Below are positions 25,239 through 34,037 of a stretch of 64,000 bases of DNA, one piece after another (position 1 is the first letter of the stretch; the number at the start of each line of letters is the position of its first letter). The notes under the pieces are model-generated. The model saw only the letters and a list, made by a program, of their open reading frames with translations, made no database searches and was not told the origin of the DNA. The stretch is from Nocardioides sambongensis (lineage in GTDB: Bacteria; Actinomycetota; Actinomycetes; Propionibacteriales; Nocardioidaceae): contig NZ_CP041091.1 in assembly GCF_006494815.1 (NCBI RefSeq), forward strand, positions 682,001 through 746,000, given 5' to 3'. The translations under genes and the position numbers were made by a program.

Positions 25239-27749
25239 TCAGGCATCCGCGGGAGGCGCCGGGGCGACGCCGACGGTAGCCGTCAGCGGTCCCGCGCAGG
25301 CGGTGATCGGCTGGCTGCTCGGCACGCCCGAGCCGTCCCTGCGGCCGGTGGCGGGCGGCAGGTCGACCGGTGCACCGCTCGCGGCGCTGCCGCGTGCCGG
25401 GGCGGGCCCGGACCAGGCGAAGACCAGGCGGTCCTCGCCCTTCAGGAATCGGTGGCAGCGCACCCCACCGGTGGCACGGCCCTTGCGGGGGTACTCGCCG
25501 AACGGGGTCACCTTCACCGAGCCGGAGTCGGTGCCGGGCAGCGCCGTCGACGAGCCCGACGCGGTCACCACGACCGCCCCGTCGGGGCTGTCCACGTCGC
25601 CGTTGGCCAGCGTGCCGAACCAGACGACCTGGTGACCCTCGGTCACCCGCACCCCGGCGACGCCCCCACCGGCGCGTCCCTGCGGCCGCACGTCCGAGGC
25701 CGGGAAGTGCAGCAGCTGGGCGTCACTGGTGATGAAGCAGAGCTCCTCGGTGCCGGCCAGCAGCTGGACGGCACCGACCACCTCGTCGCCCTCCTTGAGG
25801 CCGATCACCTCCCACTCGTCCTTGTTGAGCACCTCGGGGTTGACCCGCTTGACCACGCCGTTGCGGGTGGCCAGCGCGATACCGGGCCCCTCGGGGGTCA
25901 GTGCGGTCATCCCGACCACGCGCTCGCCGGCGGTGAGCGAGAGCATCTCGCTCACCGGCAGGCCGCCCTGCAGGTTCGGCTCGTTCGCCGAGGGCGGGAT
26001 GCCGGGGAGGTCGAGCACCCCCAGCCGCAGCAGCCGTCCGGTCGAGGTCAGCACGCCGACGTCGGCGCGGGCGGTGGTGCGCACCGCGGCCAGGATCACG
26101 TCGTGGTTCGCCCGACCGCCGCCGGAGCCGATCTCCCCGGCCGAGGATGTCCGGGCCAGCAGACCGGTCGCGGAGAGCAGCGCGAAGCAGGGGGCGTCGG
26201 GCACCTCCAGCGGGGCGGTGGCCGCGGCCACCGCCGCCGTACCGGCGGACTCCAGCAGCACGGTACGACGCGGGGTGCCGAACGTCTTCGCGATCTCGGC
26301 GAGCTCGTCGGAGACCACCTTCCGCAGCAGCTCCACATCGGCCAGGATCGCGTCCAGCTCCTCGATCTCGTGGCGCAGCGTCTCCTGCTCCTTCTCCAGC
26401 TCGATCCGGGAGAACCTGGTCAGCCGGCGCAGCTGCATCTCGAGGATGTACTCGGTCTGCGCCACGGAGAGGTCGAAGATGCTCATCAGCCGCTCCTTGG
26501 CGGCCGCCGAGTCGTCGCTGGACCGGATCACCTGGATGACCTCGTCGATGTCGAGCAGGGCGATCAGCAGGCCGTCGACCAGGTGCAGCCGGTCGGCCTT
26601 CTTGTTCCGGCGGAACTGGCTGCGCCGGCGGACGACCTCGTAGCGGTGCTCGAGGAAGACCTCCAGCAGCTGCTTGAGGCCGAGCGTGCGGGGCTGCCCG
26701 TCGACCAGCGCGACGTTGTTGATCCCGAAGGAGTCCTCCAGCGGCGTCTGCTTGTAGAGCTGCTCGAGCAGCGCCTCGGGCACGAAGCCGTTCTTGACCT
26801 CGATCACCAGGCGCAGGCCGTGGTCGCGGTCGGTGAGGTCCTTGACGTCGGCGATGCCCTGGATCTTCTTGTTCTGCACCAGGATCTTGATCCGCTCGAC
26901 CACCTTCTCGGTGCCCACGCCGTAGGGCAGCTCGGTGACCACGATGCCCTTGCGGCGTCCGAAGGTCTCGATCCGGGCGGTGGCGCGCATCTTGAAGGTG
27001 CCGCGGCCCGTCTCGTAGGCGTCGCGGATGCCGTCGAGCCCGACGATCTTGCCGCCGCCGGGCAGGTCGGGGCCGGGGATGAAGCGCATCAGCCCGTCGA
27101 CGTCGGTCTTGGGGTGCTTGACCAGGTGGCGCAGCGCCTGGATCACCTCGACCAGGTTGTGCGGAGCCATGTTGGTGGCCATGCCGACCGCGATGCCGGT
27201 GGTGCCGTTGACCACCAGGTTCGGGATGGCGGCCGGCAGCACCGTCGGCTCGAACTCGCGACTGTCGTAGTTGGGGCGGAAGTCGACGGTGTCCTCGTCG
27301 ATGGACTCCGTCATCGCGATCGCCGGCGGCGCCATCCGGCACTCGGTGTAGCGCATCGCCGCGGGCGGGTCGTCCGGCGACCCGAAGTTGCCGTGTCCGT
27401 CGATGAACGGCAGCCGCATCGACCAGGGCTGCGACATCCGGACCAGGGCGTCGTAGATCGCGCTGTCGCCGTGCGGGTGCAGGCGACCCATCACCTCGCC
27501 GACCACTCGGGCGCTCTTCACGTGACCGCGGTCGGGCCGCAGGTTCATGTCGTTCATCGTGTAGAGGATCCGGCGCTGCACCGGCTTCATCCCGTCCCGG
27601 GCGTCGGGCAGGGCCCGGGAGTAGATCACCGAGTACGCGTACTCCAGGAACGAGGTCTGCATCTCGTCGCGGATGTCGGTGTCGAGGATGTGCTCCTCGA
27701 AGTCCTCCGGGAGCGGATCGGGCTTGGTGCGACGTGCCATGGGGGTCAT
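25239..27749 (-). CDS. parC: type IIA DNA topoisomerase subunit A (ParC/GyrA-like)
   Basis: 836 aa, DNA-cleaving subunit partnering the ParE-like protein. Seen: the quinolone-target region [15 protein letters not shown], catalytic Tyr134 in [10 protein letters not shown], and six-bladed C-terminal repeats such as [13 protein letters not shown] and [15 protein letters not shown] 27749 and ATG 27740 (MARRTKP) are both possible; GGGGAGA precedes them. A low-complexity Pro/Ala tail (about the last 50 residues) is unusual. Unlike most bacteria, the two subunit genes are on opposite strands and 3.5 kb apart, an arrangement also seen in related actinobacteria. Confidence 0.94.
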   Translation of the reverse strand: MTPMARRTKPDPLPEDFEEHILDTDIRDEMQTSFLEYAYSVIYSRALPDARDGMKPVQRRILYTMNDMNLRPDRGHVKSARVVGEVMGRLHPHGDSAIYDALVRMSQPWSMRLPFIDGHGNFGSPDDPPAAMRYTECRMAPPAIAMTESIDEDTVDFRPNYDSREFEPTVLPAAIPNLVVNGTTGIAVGMATNMAPHNLVEVIQALRHLVKHPKTDVDGLMRFIPGPDLPGGGKIVGLDGIRDAYETGRGTFKMRATARIETFGRRKGIVVTELPYGVGTEKVVERIKILVQNKKIQGIADVKDLTDRDHGLRLVIEVKNGFVPEALLEQLYKQTPLEDSFGINNVALVDGQPRTLGLKQLLEVFLEHRYEVVRRRSQFRRNKKADRLHLVDGLLIALLDIDEVIQVIRSSDDSAAAKERLMSIFDLSVAQTEYILEMQLRRLTRFSRIELEKEQETLRHEIEELDAILADVELLRKVVSDELAEIAKTFGTPRRTVLLESAGTAAVAAATAPLEVPDAPCFALLSATGLLARTSSAGEIGSGGGRANHDVILAAVRTTARADVGVLTSTGRLLRLGVLDLPGIPPSANEPNLQGGLPVSEMLSLTAGERVVGMTALTPEGPGIALATRNGVVKRVNPEVLNKDEWEVIGLKEGDEVVGAVQLLAGTEELCFITSDAQLLHFPASDVRPQGRAGGGVAGVRVTEGHQVVWFGTLANGDVDSPDGAVVVTASGSSTALPGTDSGSVKVTPFGEYPRKGRATGGVRCHRFLKGEDRLVFAWSGPAPARGSAASGAPVDLPPATGRRDGSGVPSSQPITACAGPLTATVGVAPAPPADA

Positions 27750-27843
27750 TCTCCCCGGCCGAGGGGCCCGACGCCGGGCAGGGCACGCCGTGGGGGCCCG
27801 CGCGATCCGGCGCGGACCTGTTCATCTCGTCGGGTCCGCCCGA

Positions 27844-27849
27844 TAGATT
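27844..27849 (+). promoter_or_regulatory. -10 element (leaderless) of the GNAT/acyl-CoA ligase gene
   Basis: TAGATT, six bases before GTG 27856; no ribosome binding site. Confidence 0.6.
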
Positions 27850-27855
27850 CGGGGC

Positions 27856-30594
27856 GTGACCCCCCAGGACCTCCCCACCACGGACGAGATCGAGGCACCG
27901 CCGACCCACTGGGAGGGCGACGTGCTGCTGCGGGACGGGCGCACCGCACACATCCGGCCGATCGAGGCCGCCGACGGCGAGCTGATGACCGAGTTCTACG
28001 CCCGCGTCTCCGACGAGTCGAAGTACTACCGGTTCTTCTCGCCGATGCCGACCCTCTCGCCCACCGACCTGCGCCGGTTCACCCACGTCGACCACCGCGA
28101 CCGGGTCGCCCTGGTGGTGCTGCTCCAGGGGAAGATGATCGCGGTCGGACGCTACGACGTGGTCGGCAACCACGGCTCGGGCAAGGAGGCCGAGGTGGCC
28201 TTCCTGGTCGAGGACCAGCACCAGGGGCGCGGCATCGCCCAGCTGCTCCTGGAGCACCTGGCCCAGGCCGGCCGGGAGCGCGGGGTGGAGCGCTTCACCG
28301 CCGACGTACTGCCCGACAACTCGCGGATGATCCAGACCTTCCGGGACGCCGGCTACCGGGTGGCCAGCGGCTACGCCGACGGGGTGATCACGCTCGAGTT
28401 CCCGATCGACCCGACCGACACCGCGATCGGCGTGATGCACAACCGGGAGCACGTGGCCGAGTCCGCCTCGATCCACCGCTTCTTCCACCCCCGGTCGGTC
28501 GCGATCATCGGGGCCAGCCGCCGGCAGGAGACGATCGGTCACGTCCTGGTGCGCAACCTGGTCACCGCCGACTTCACCGGCCGGGTCTTCGTGGTCAACC
28601 CGAACACCCGCGCGGTCTCCGGGATGCCGGCGTACAAGAACGTCAACGAGATCCCCGACGACGTGGACGTGGCGATCGTCGCGGTGCCGGCCGACTCGGT
28701 GACCGACGTGGTCCTCGACTGCGCGGCCAAGGGCGTGCACGGGCTGGTCGTCATCTCCTCCGGCTTCGCCGAGACCGGCGAGGAGGGGCGCAAGCGGCAG
28801 CGCCACCTGGCCGGCCTCTGCCGTTCCTACGGCCTGCGCCTGATCGGACCCAACTGCCTCGGTGTGATCAACACCGACCCGGGCGTCCAGGTCAACGCCT
28901 CGCTCTCATCGGTGATGCCGACCCGCGGTCGCGCGGGGTTCTTCTGCCAGTCCGGCGCGCTCGGCTCGGCGATCCTGGAGAAGGTCCGCAACCGGGGCCT
29001 GGGCATCTCGACCTTCGTCAGCGCCGGCAACCGCGCGGACGTCTCGGGCAACGACCTCCTGCAGTACTGGGAGGAGGACGACGCCACCGAGGTGGTGATG
29101 ATGTACCTGGAGTCGATCGGCAACCCGCGCAAGTTCTCCCGCATCGCGCGCCGGGTGTCGCGGCGCAAGCCGATCGTCGCGGTCCGCTCCGGCCGGACCA
29201 CCCAGGGCGTTCCGATGGGACACACGGTACGCCGGATCGGCGCACCGCCTGCCGCCGTCGACGCGATGTTCCGGCAGGCCGGCGTGATCCAGGTGGACAC
29301 CCTCGACGACATGTTCGACGTCGCCCAGCTGCTCGCGCACCAGCCACTGCCGCGCGGGCGCCGCGTCGCGATCGTGGGCAACTCCGACGCGCTCGGCCTG
29401 CTCGCCGCCGACGCCGCCTCGGCGGTCGGACTGGTGGTGAACCGGTCGGTGGCCCTCGGCTCCGAGGCGACCGCCGAGGACTTCGAGGACGCGCTGGACG
29501 GCGCGATCGACGACCCGGACGTGGACTCGGTGATCGCGGTCTACATCCCGCCGCTCGACGTCACCGGCGAGGAGGTCGCGAACGTGCTGGCCGCCGTCGG
29601 GGAGCAGTCCGACAAGCCGTTGGTCTCCAGCTTCCTCGGCGCCGAGGGCGTGCCCGAGCTGCTGCGGGTGCCCGACGTCGCGGGTTCCTCTGCCGGACGT
29701 GGCTCGGTGCCGTCGTACCCGGCCGTGGAGGCCGCGGTGCGGGCGCTGGCGCGCGTCGTGGAGTACGCCGTGTGGGTGCGCACGCCGGACGGCGAGCACA
29801 CCGAGCCCGGCGAGGTCGACGACCAGGCCGCGAAGCGCCTGATCACCCGGGTGCTCACCGACGGCGGTCTGGAGGCCGCCGACGCGGGCATCGAGCTCAA
29901 CTCCGCCGAGGTCTCCGCGCTGCTCGCGACCTACGGCATCGACGTGTGGCCCGTCTACCCGGTGGCCGACCTCGAGGAGGCGAAGGCGATCGGGGAGCGG
30001 CTGGAGTGGGACGTCGTGCTGAAGTCGACCAGCCCGTCCGTGCGGGAGCGGCCCGACATGGCCCACGTGTGGCGCAACATCGGCTCGGCCTACGAGATGA
30101 CCGAGGCGTGGGAGACGCTCAACCACCACGCGGCGGATCCGGCGACCGCGGAGTTCGCGGTGCAGAAGACGGCGCCGCCCGGTGTGCCGGTGGCGATCCG
30201 TTCCACCGAGGACCCGCTGTTCGGTCCGGTCGTCTCCTTCGGCATCTCCGGTCCGGTCATCGAGCTGCTGGGCGACTGGTCCTACCGGATCCCGCCGCTG
30301 GACCAGCAGACGGTGAGCGCCATGGTGCGCGAGGTGAAGAGCTCGCCGCTGCTGTTCGGGTACCGGGGGACCGAGCCGATCGACGTGGCGGCGGTCGAGC
30401 ACCTGATCGCGAAGGTCGCCGCCATGCAGAACGACCTGCCGGAGATCAGCGGTCTGGAGCTGTCCCTGGTGCTGGCCGGGGCCAGCAGCGCCGCGGTGCT
30501 GACCGCCGGTGTGCGGGTGGCCCGGATCAAGGACCCCCGCCCCGACTCCTTCGTCCGCCGGATGCCGGACCTGATCACGACGATCCCCGACTGA
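27856..30594 (+). CDS. GNAT acetyltransferase fused to NDP-forming acyl-CoA ligase (Pat-like)
   Basis: 912 aa. N-terminal GNAT domain (about residues 20-180, with acetyl-CoA loop EDQHQGRGIAQLLLEHL), then the three parts of an NDP-forming acyl-CoA synthetase: CoA-binding Rossmann domain (SVAIIGASRRQETIGHV), ligase domain (PNCLGVIN, FFCQSGALGSAILE), and C-terminal ATP-grasp-like domain (KSTSPSVRERPDM and YRGTEPIDVAAVE). Proteins of this build acetylate lysines, classically on acyl-CoA synthetases, linking metabolism to acyl-CoA supply. Whether the ligase half is active was not judged. Leaderless promoter. Divergent from parC. Confidence 0.9.
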   Translation: MTPQDLPTTDEIEAPPTHWEGDVLLRDGRTAHIRPIEAADGELMTEFYARVSDESKYYRFFSPMPTLSPTDLRRFTHVDHRDRVALVVLLQGKMIAVGRYDVVGNHGSGKEAEVAFLVEDQHQGRGIAQLLLEHLAQAGRERGVERFTADVLPDNSRMIQTFRDAGYRVASGYADGVITLEFPIDPTDTAIGVMHNREHVAESASIHRFFHPRSVAIIGASRRQETIGHVLVRNLVTADFTGRVFVVNPNTRAVSGMPAYKNVNEIPDDVDVAIVAVPADSVTDVVLDCAAKGVHGLVVISSGFAETGEEGRKRQRHLAGLCRSYGLRLIGPNCLGVINTDPGVQVNASLSSVMPTRGRAGFFCQSGALGSAILEKVRNRGLGISTFVSAGNRADVSGNDLLQYWEEDDATEVVMMYLESIGNPRKFSRIARRVSRRKPIVAVRSGRTTQGVPMGHTVRRIGAPPAAVDAMFRQAGVIQVDTLDDMFDVAQLLAHQPLPRGRRVAIVGNSDALGLLAADAASAVGLVVNRSVALGSEATAEDFEDALDGAIDDPDVDSVIAVYIPPLDVTGEEVANVLAAVGEQSDKPLVSSFLGAEGVPELLRVPDVAGSSAGRGSVPSYPAVEAAVRALARVVEYAVWVRTPDGEHTEPGEVDDQAAKRLITRVLTDGGLEAADAGIELNSAEVSALLATYGIDVWPVYPVADLEEAKAIGERLEWDVVLKSTSPSVRERPDMAHVWRNIGSAYEMTEAWETLNHHAADPATAEFAVQKTAPPGVPVAIRSTEDPLFGPVVSFGISGPVIELLGDWSYRIPPLDQQTVSAMVREVKSSPLLFGYRGTEPIDVAAVEHLIAKVAAMQNDLPEISGLELSLVLAGASSAAVLTAGVRVARIKDPRPDSFVRRMPDLITTIPD

Positions 30595-30658
30595 TTCCCC
30601 GGCCGTCCGGTGAGCACGGACCCGGGGGATCGGTCGACGCGGCACCGACCCGGCGTGG

Positions 30659-30664
30659 CAGGAT
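30659..30664 (+). promoter_or_regulatory. -10-like element of the DUF5998 gene
   Basis: CAGGAT, seven bases before ATG 30672; off-consensus in the first base only. Confidence 0.35.
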
Positions 30665-30671
30665 CCGGACC

Positions 30672-31265
30672 ATGTCCCGCGCCACCACCGAACCGCCCGC
30701 CGACCGCGCCGCCGAGCTGCGCACCGCGATCGACCGGACCGGGTACTACCCGGAGGTGGTGGCCGCCGCGGTCACCGACGCCGTCGGCGGGGAGGGCGTG
30801 ATCTCCTTCTACGTCCACCACGAGCCCACCTTCGAGCGCGACGAGGTCCGCCGGCACCAGAGCGTGATCGTGCTGACCCCGACCCGCCTGATCCTGGCCC
30901 ACACCGACGAGCACACCGGCGACGACCTGCTGCCCGAGCCCTACACGTCGACCTCGACGGAGGCGGTGGCGCTCTCCTCGGTCACCTCCGTCGTGGTCAC
31001 CCGGATGGTCACCAGCCCCACCGACGGCCCGACCCCGCCGGTCGAGGCGGTGCTGACCATCGGGTGGGGCGGCGTCAGCCGGATGGACCTGGAGCCGGCC
31101 ACCTGCAGCGACCCCCAGTGCGACGCCGACCACGGCTACACCGGCGTGCTCTCCTCCGACGACTTCTCGCTGCGGGTCTCGGCCGCGGCGGACGGCAACG
31201 ACGCCGTCGGTGGCCTGCTCGGCTTCGCCGCCAGCCTCTCGGCCCGGACCCGAGGCGCGCGGTGA
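30672..31265 (+). CDS. DUF5998 family protein
   Basis: 197 aa, soluble. Reads as a mixed alpha/beta domain with ISFYVHHEPTFERDEVRRHQ and LTPTRLILAHTDEH, the family's conserved parts, and a metal-binding-looking CSDPQCDADHGY. The family is actinobacterial and nearly always sits beside the phosphodiesterase that follows here. Stop overlaps that gene's GTG (GTGA at 31262), so they form an operon. Function unknown. Confidence 0.85.
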   Translation: MSRATTEPPADRAAELRTAIDRTGYYPEVVAAAVTDAVGGEGVISFYVHHEPTFERDEVRRHQSVIVLTPTRLILAHTDEHTGDDLLPEPYTSTSTEAVALSSVTSVVVTRMVTSPTDGPTPPVEAVLTIGWGGVSRMDLEPATCSDPQCDADHGYTGVLSSDDFSLRVSAAADGNDAVGGLLGFAASLSARTRGAR

Positions 31266-32437
31266 CCCAGGTCCCCACCATCGGCGAACCCACACCGGCC
31301 TCCGGCGGCTTCTGCCCGCCCGCCTACGGGGAGCGCTCGCTCAGCGACATCGTCCCGGCCGTCGCCGCGGCCCTCGGCAGCCCGCTCGCGCCCGCCCCGG
31401 GAGCGGCGGTCCCGACGGACCGGCTCCAGCTGCCCGACGCGTCCTCCTACGTGGTGTTCCTGATCGACGGGCTCGGCGCCCGGCTGCTGGAGCGGTACGC
31501 CGAGGCGGCGCCGTACCTGGCCTCGCTGCTGGTGGGGTCACCGCGCGCCACCGCCACCGTGCCGTCGACCACGTCGACCAGCCTGACCTCGCTGGGCACC
31601 GGGCTGACGCCCGGCGGGCACGGCCTGGTCGGGTTCACCACCCGTGTGCCGGGCACCGACGAGCTGCTGAACGCGCTGCTCTGGGACGTCGACATCGACC
31701 CCGTGCAGTGGCAGCCGCACCCGACCGCCTTCACCCGGCTGCAGAACGCGGGGGTGCGGGTGAGCGTGGTCAACAAGCGTGAGTTCGACGGCAGCGGGCT
31801 GACCGTGGCGGCACACCGCGGCGCCGACTACGTGGGTGTCGACCGGGTCGGCGAGAGGATCGCCGCGGTCGTCGAGTGCTCCGCGCCCCGTCCGTCGCTG
31901 ACCTACGTCTACGACGGTGACCTGGACTGGACCGGGCACCGGTGGGGCGTGGCCTCCAGCGAGTGGCTGCAGCAGCTGGCGATGATCGACCACGAGGCCG
32001 AGCAGCTGCGCGAGGCCCTGCCCGCGGACCGCCGGATGGTGGTGATCGCGGACCACGGGATGGTGGACGTGCCGGCGTCGGACCGGATCGACGTCAGCGT
32101 GCAGGACCACCTGCACTCCGGGGTCGCCCTGGTCGGCGGCGAGGCCCGGTTCCGCCACCTCTACTGCGTCGGTGGCGCGGTGGACGACGTCGTCGCCACC
32201 TGGCGCGAGGAGCTCGGTGCGCGCGCCGACGTGCTGACCCGGGCCGAGGCGGTCCAGCGCGGTTGGTTCGGACGGGTCGACCCGTCGGTGCTGCCCCGGA
32301 TCGGGGACGTCGTCGTCGCCTGCCGCGACCACACCGCGGTGCTCGCCAGCGAGCACTTCCCCTACGAGGCGAAGCTGATCGGGATGCACGGCTCGCTCAC
32401 CGCCGACGAGATGCTGATCCCGGTACTGGTCGACTGA
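31262..32437 (+). CDS. alkaline-phosphatase-superfamily nucleotide pyrophosphatase/phosphodiesterase
   Basis: 391 aa. Type I phosphodiesterase/nucleotide pyrophosphatase family. Metal and nucleophile sites are visible: VFLIDGLGARLL (Asp), VPSTTSTSLTSLGTG (Thr nucleophile), ADHGMVDV (Asp-His) and GMHGSLT (His). No signal peptide, so probably cytoplasmic. Translationally coupled to DUF5998. Together with tdk, parC and the GNAT fusion this is a conserved actinobacterial neighbourhood. Substrate not determined; hydrolysis of phosphodiesters or nucleoside di/triphosphates is the family expectation. Confidence 0.88.
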   Translation: MTQVPTIGEPTPASGGFCPPAYGERSLSDIVPAVAAALGSPLAPAPGAAVPTDRLQLPDASSYVVFLIDGLGARLLERYAEAAPYLASLLVGSPRATATVPSTTSTSLTSLGTGLTPGGHGLVGFTTRVPGTDELLNALLWDVDIDPVQWQPHPTAFTRLQNAGVRVSVVNKREFDGSGLTVAAHRGADYVGVDRVGERIAAVVECSAPRPSLTYVYDGDLDWTGHRWGVASSEWLQQLAMIDHEAEQLREALPADRRMVVIADHGMVDVPASDRIDVSVQDHLHSGVALVGGEARFRHLYCVGGAVDDVVATWREELGARADVLTRAEAVQRGWFGRVDPSVLPRIGDVVVACRDHTAVLASEHFPYEAKLIGMHGSLTADEMLIPVLVD

Positions 32438-32480
32438 GCTCGCGAGGTATCTTTTCGCCGCCGTCGCGGGTCCTCGCTCC

Positions 32481-33272
32481 ATGAAGCGAGCAAACCACGG
32501 GCGCACGGCCCTCTCCGTGCTTGCCACGGCCGCCCTGGTGGCGGTCCTCCCCGGCCTCGCCGGCACCTCCCCGGCCGACGCCGCGGTCATCACCCGATCC
32601 GGCACCATCAACGCCAACGACCCGGTCATGGACGTCGTCTTCATCAACGGCACCAACGACACCTGTGGCGCGCAGGGCGCCACCGACGTCCGGTACGAGG
32701 TGATCCCGTGGACCGCACCGGTCGGCGGCACCACCGAGTTCCGGCTGACCAGCACCCCCGGGAACATCGCGTCGTTCTACGTCTACGACGGTCCGTTCGA
32801 CCCGACCAACGGCACCCAGAACTGCCTCGCCGCGGACAACAGCGTGGACACCCCGGCGGGTGAGAAGACGGTCACCCTCGACGTCGAGGACGGCCGTACC
32901 TACCGGCTGGTGGTCTTCGACGACACGTTCGCCCAGAGCGGCGTCAGCTTCAAGATGGACATCGAGGTCCCCGGCGGCAAGGCGATCTATCCCGCCTCCG
33001 GCCCGGGCAAGAAGTACCTGTCGATGCCGGGATCGTTCTCCTGCGCCAACCTGGACACCAACGTCACCTGGCGGGGCAAGTCCCAGAAGGTGCGTTCGGC
33101 CGTGATCAAGGGCAACGGAAAGGTCGTCGCCCGGCTCTTCGACCGTCAGATCGCACCGGGACGCACCACCTATCTGCCTGACCTGCCGGGCAACACGAAC
33201 CGCATCGTCGCCCAGCTGAACCTCAAGGGCGGCGGCAAGGCCACCGTCCGGCGGCTCTACACCCGCTGCTGA
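32481..33272 (+). CDS. secreted protein of unknown function
   Basis: 263 aa. Sec signal peptide MKRANHGRTA-LSVLATAALVAVLPGLAG with cleavage near PADA-AV, then an extracellular beta-rich protein with Cys residues in NDTCGAQ, QNCLAAD, FSCAN and the final Cys, likely two disulfides. FYVYDGPFDPTNGTQNC and YRLVVFDDTF suggest a jelly-roll-like binding domain. TATCTT (about 32447-32452) could be its -10 element. Function unknown; no membrane anchor. Confidence 0.7.
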   Translation: MKRANHGRTALSVLATAALVAVLPGLAGTSPADAAVITRSGTINANDPVMDVVFINGTNDTCGAQGATDVRYEVIPWTAPVGGTTEFRLTSTPGNIASFYVYDGPFDPTNGTQNCLAADNSVDTPAGEKTVTLDVEDGRTYRLVVFDDTFAQSGVSFKMDIEVPGGKAIYPASGPGKKYLSMPGSFSCANLDTNVTWRGKSQKVRSAVIKGNGKVVARLFDRQIAPGRTTYLPDLPGNTNRIVAQLNLKGGGKATVRRLYTRC

Positions 33273-33298
33273 GCTCCCGCCCAGCCCGACCCACCGAC

Positions 33299-33331
33299 CT
33301 GCCGTTCCCGGGCTCAGCCCGGGAACGGCAG
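33299..33331. terminator. strong hairpin terminator containing the tdk stop codon
   Basis: CTGCCGTTCCCGGG and its complement form a stem of about 15 bp, with the tdk stop (TCA at 33314-33316) in the loop. It can stop transcription from both convergent genes. Confidence 0.85.
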
Positions 33332-33997
33332 CGGTTCGGGGGAGAGGCTGACCGCGCGGGCCCGGGCCGCGGTCATCCCGCGCCGGTGGTGCTGGCGGCA
33401 GAGCACCTCGTAGGCGACCTCGACATCGGCCGGCAGCGGCGCCGGTGGGGCCTCCGCACTCTCCACGTCGCCCACCACGATCACCTCACCCTCGGTGACC
33501 ATCGCTCCGTCCTCGGTGCGTGCGTTGTGGGTGGCTCGCTTGCCGCACCAGCACAGCGCCTCGACCTGGAGCACCTCGGTGCGGTCGGCCAGCTCGACGA
33601 GTCGTGCGGAGCCGGGGAAGAGCCGGGTGCGGAAGTCGGTGAGGATGCCGAAGCAGAAGACGTCGACCTGCAGCTCGTCGACGACCTTGGCGAGCTGGTC
33701 GATCTGGGCCGGAGTGTAGAACTGTGCCTCGTCGCAGATCAGGTAGTCGAGGCGGGCGCCCTGGGTGAGCGCGTCGACGGTGTAGCGCCAGAAGTCGAAG
33801 TCGGCACCGACCTCCTGCGCCTGCGCGGTCAGGCCGAGACGGGAGGAGACCATCGCGGCGCCGGCCCGGTCGTGGGAGGTGAAGAGCCGGCCGACCCGCC
33901 CGCGGGCGGCGTGGTTGTGGTTGGTCTGCAGGGCCAGGGTGGACTTCCCGGCATCCATCGTCCCGGTCCGGAAGGTCAGCTCAGCCACGTTCGGCAT
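33314..33997 (-). CDS. tdk: thymidine kinase (TK1 type)
   Basis: 227 aa, phosphorylates thymidine with ATP for salvage. P-loop GTMDAGKST (12-20), catalytic Glu in CDEAQFY, substrate loop FGILTDFRT, and a zinc lasso built from CWCGK and the later LCRQHH. Length matches type II kinases. ATG 33997 used; GTG 33985 is possible. The gene ends inside its own terminator hairpin. Divergent from the M3 peptidase, 40 bases between starts. Confidence 0.95.
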   Translation of the reverse strand: MPNVAELTFRTGTMDAGKSTLALQTNHNHAARGRVGRLFTSHDRAGAAMVSSRLGLTAQAQEVGADFDFWRYTVDALTQGARLDYLICDEAQFYTPAQIDQLAKVVDELQVDVFCFGILTDFRTRLFPGSARLVELADRTEVLQVEALCWCGKRATHNARTEDGAMVTEGEVIVVGDVESAEAPPAPLPADVEVAYEVLCRQHHRRGMTAARARAVSLSPEPLPFPG

Positions 33998-34025
33998 TCT
34001 CGCATCCGTCCTCGTCCGTCCGTCC

Positions 34026-34031
34026 TATGGT
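34026..34031 (+). promoter_or_regulatory. -10 element (leaderless) of the M3 peptidase
   Basis: TATGGT, six bases before GTG 34038. Confidence 0.6.
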
Positions 34032-34037
34032 GACCCG

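Noticed and set aside
25452..28806. Very long open frames opposite or alongside parC (for example 25723-28806 and 25452-31265)
   Set aside because: Their sequences are Arg/Gly/Val-rich shadows of parC and the GNAT/ligase gene with no domain pattern; GC-rich DNA keeps stop codons rare in such frames.
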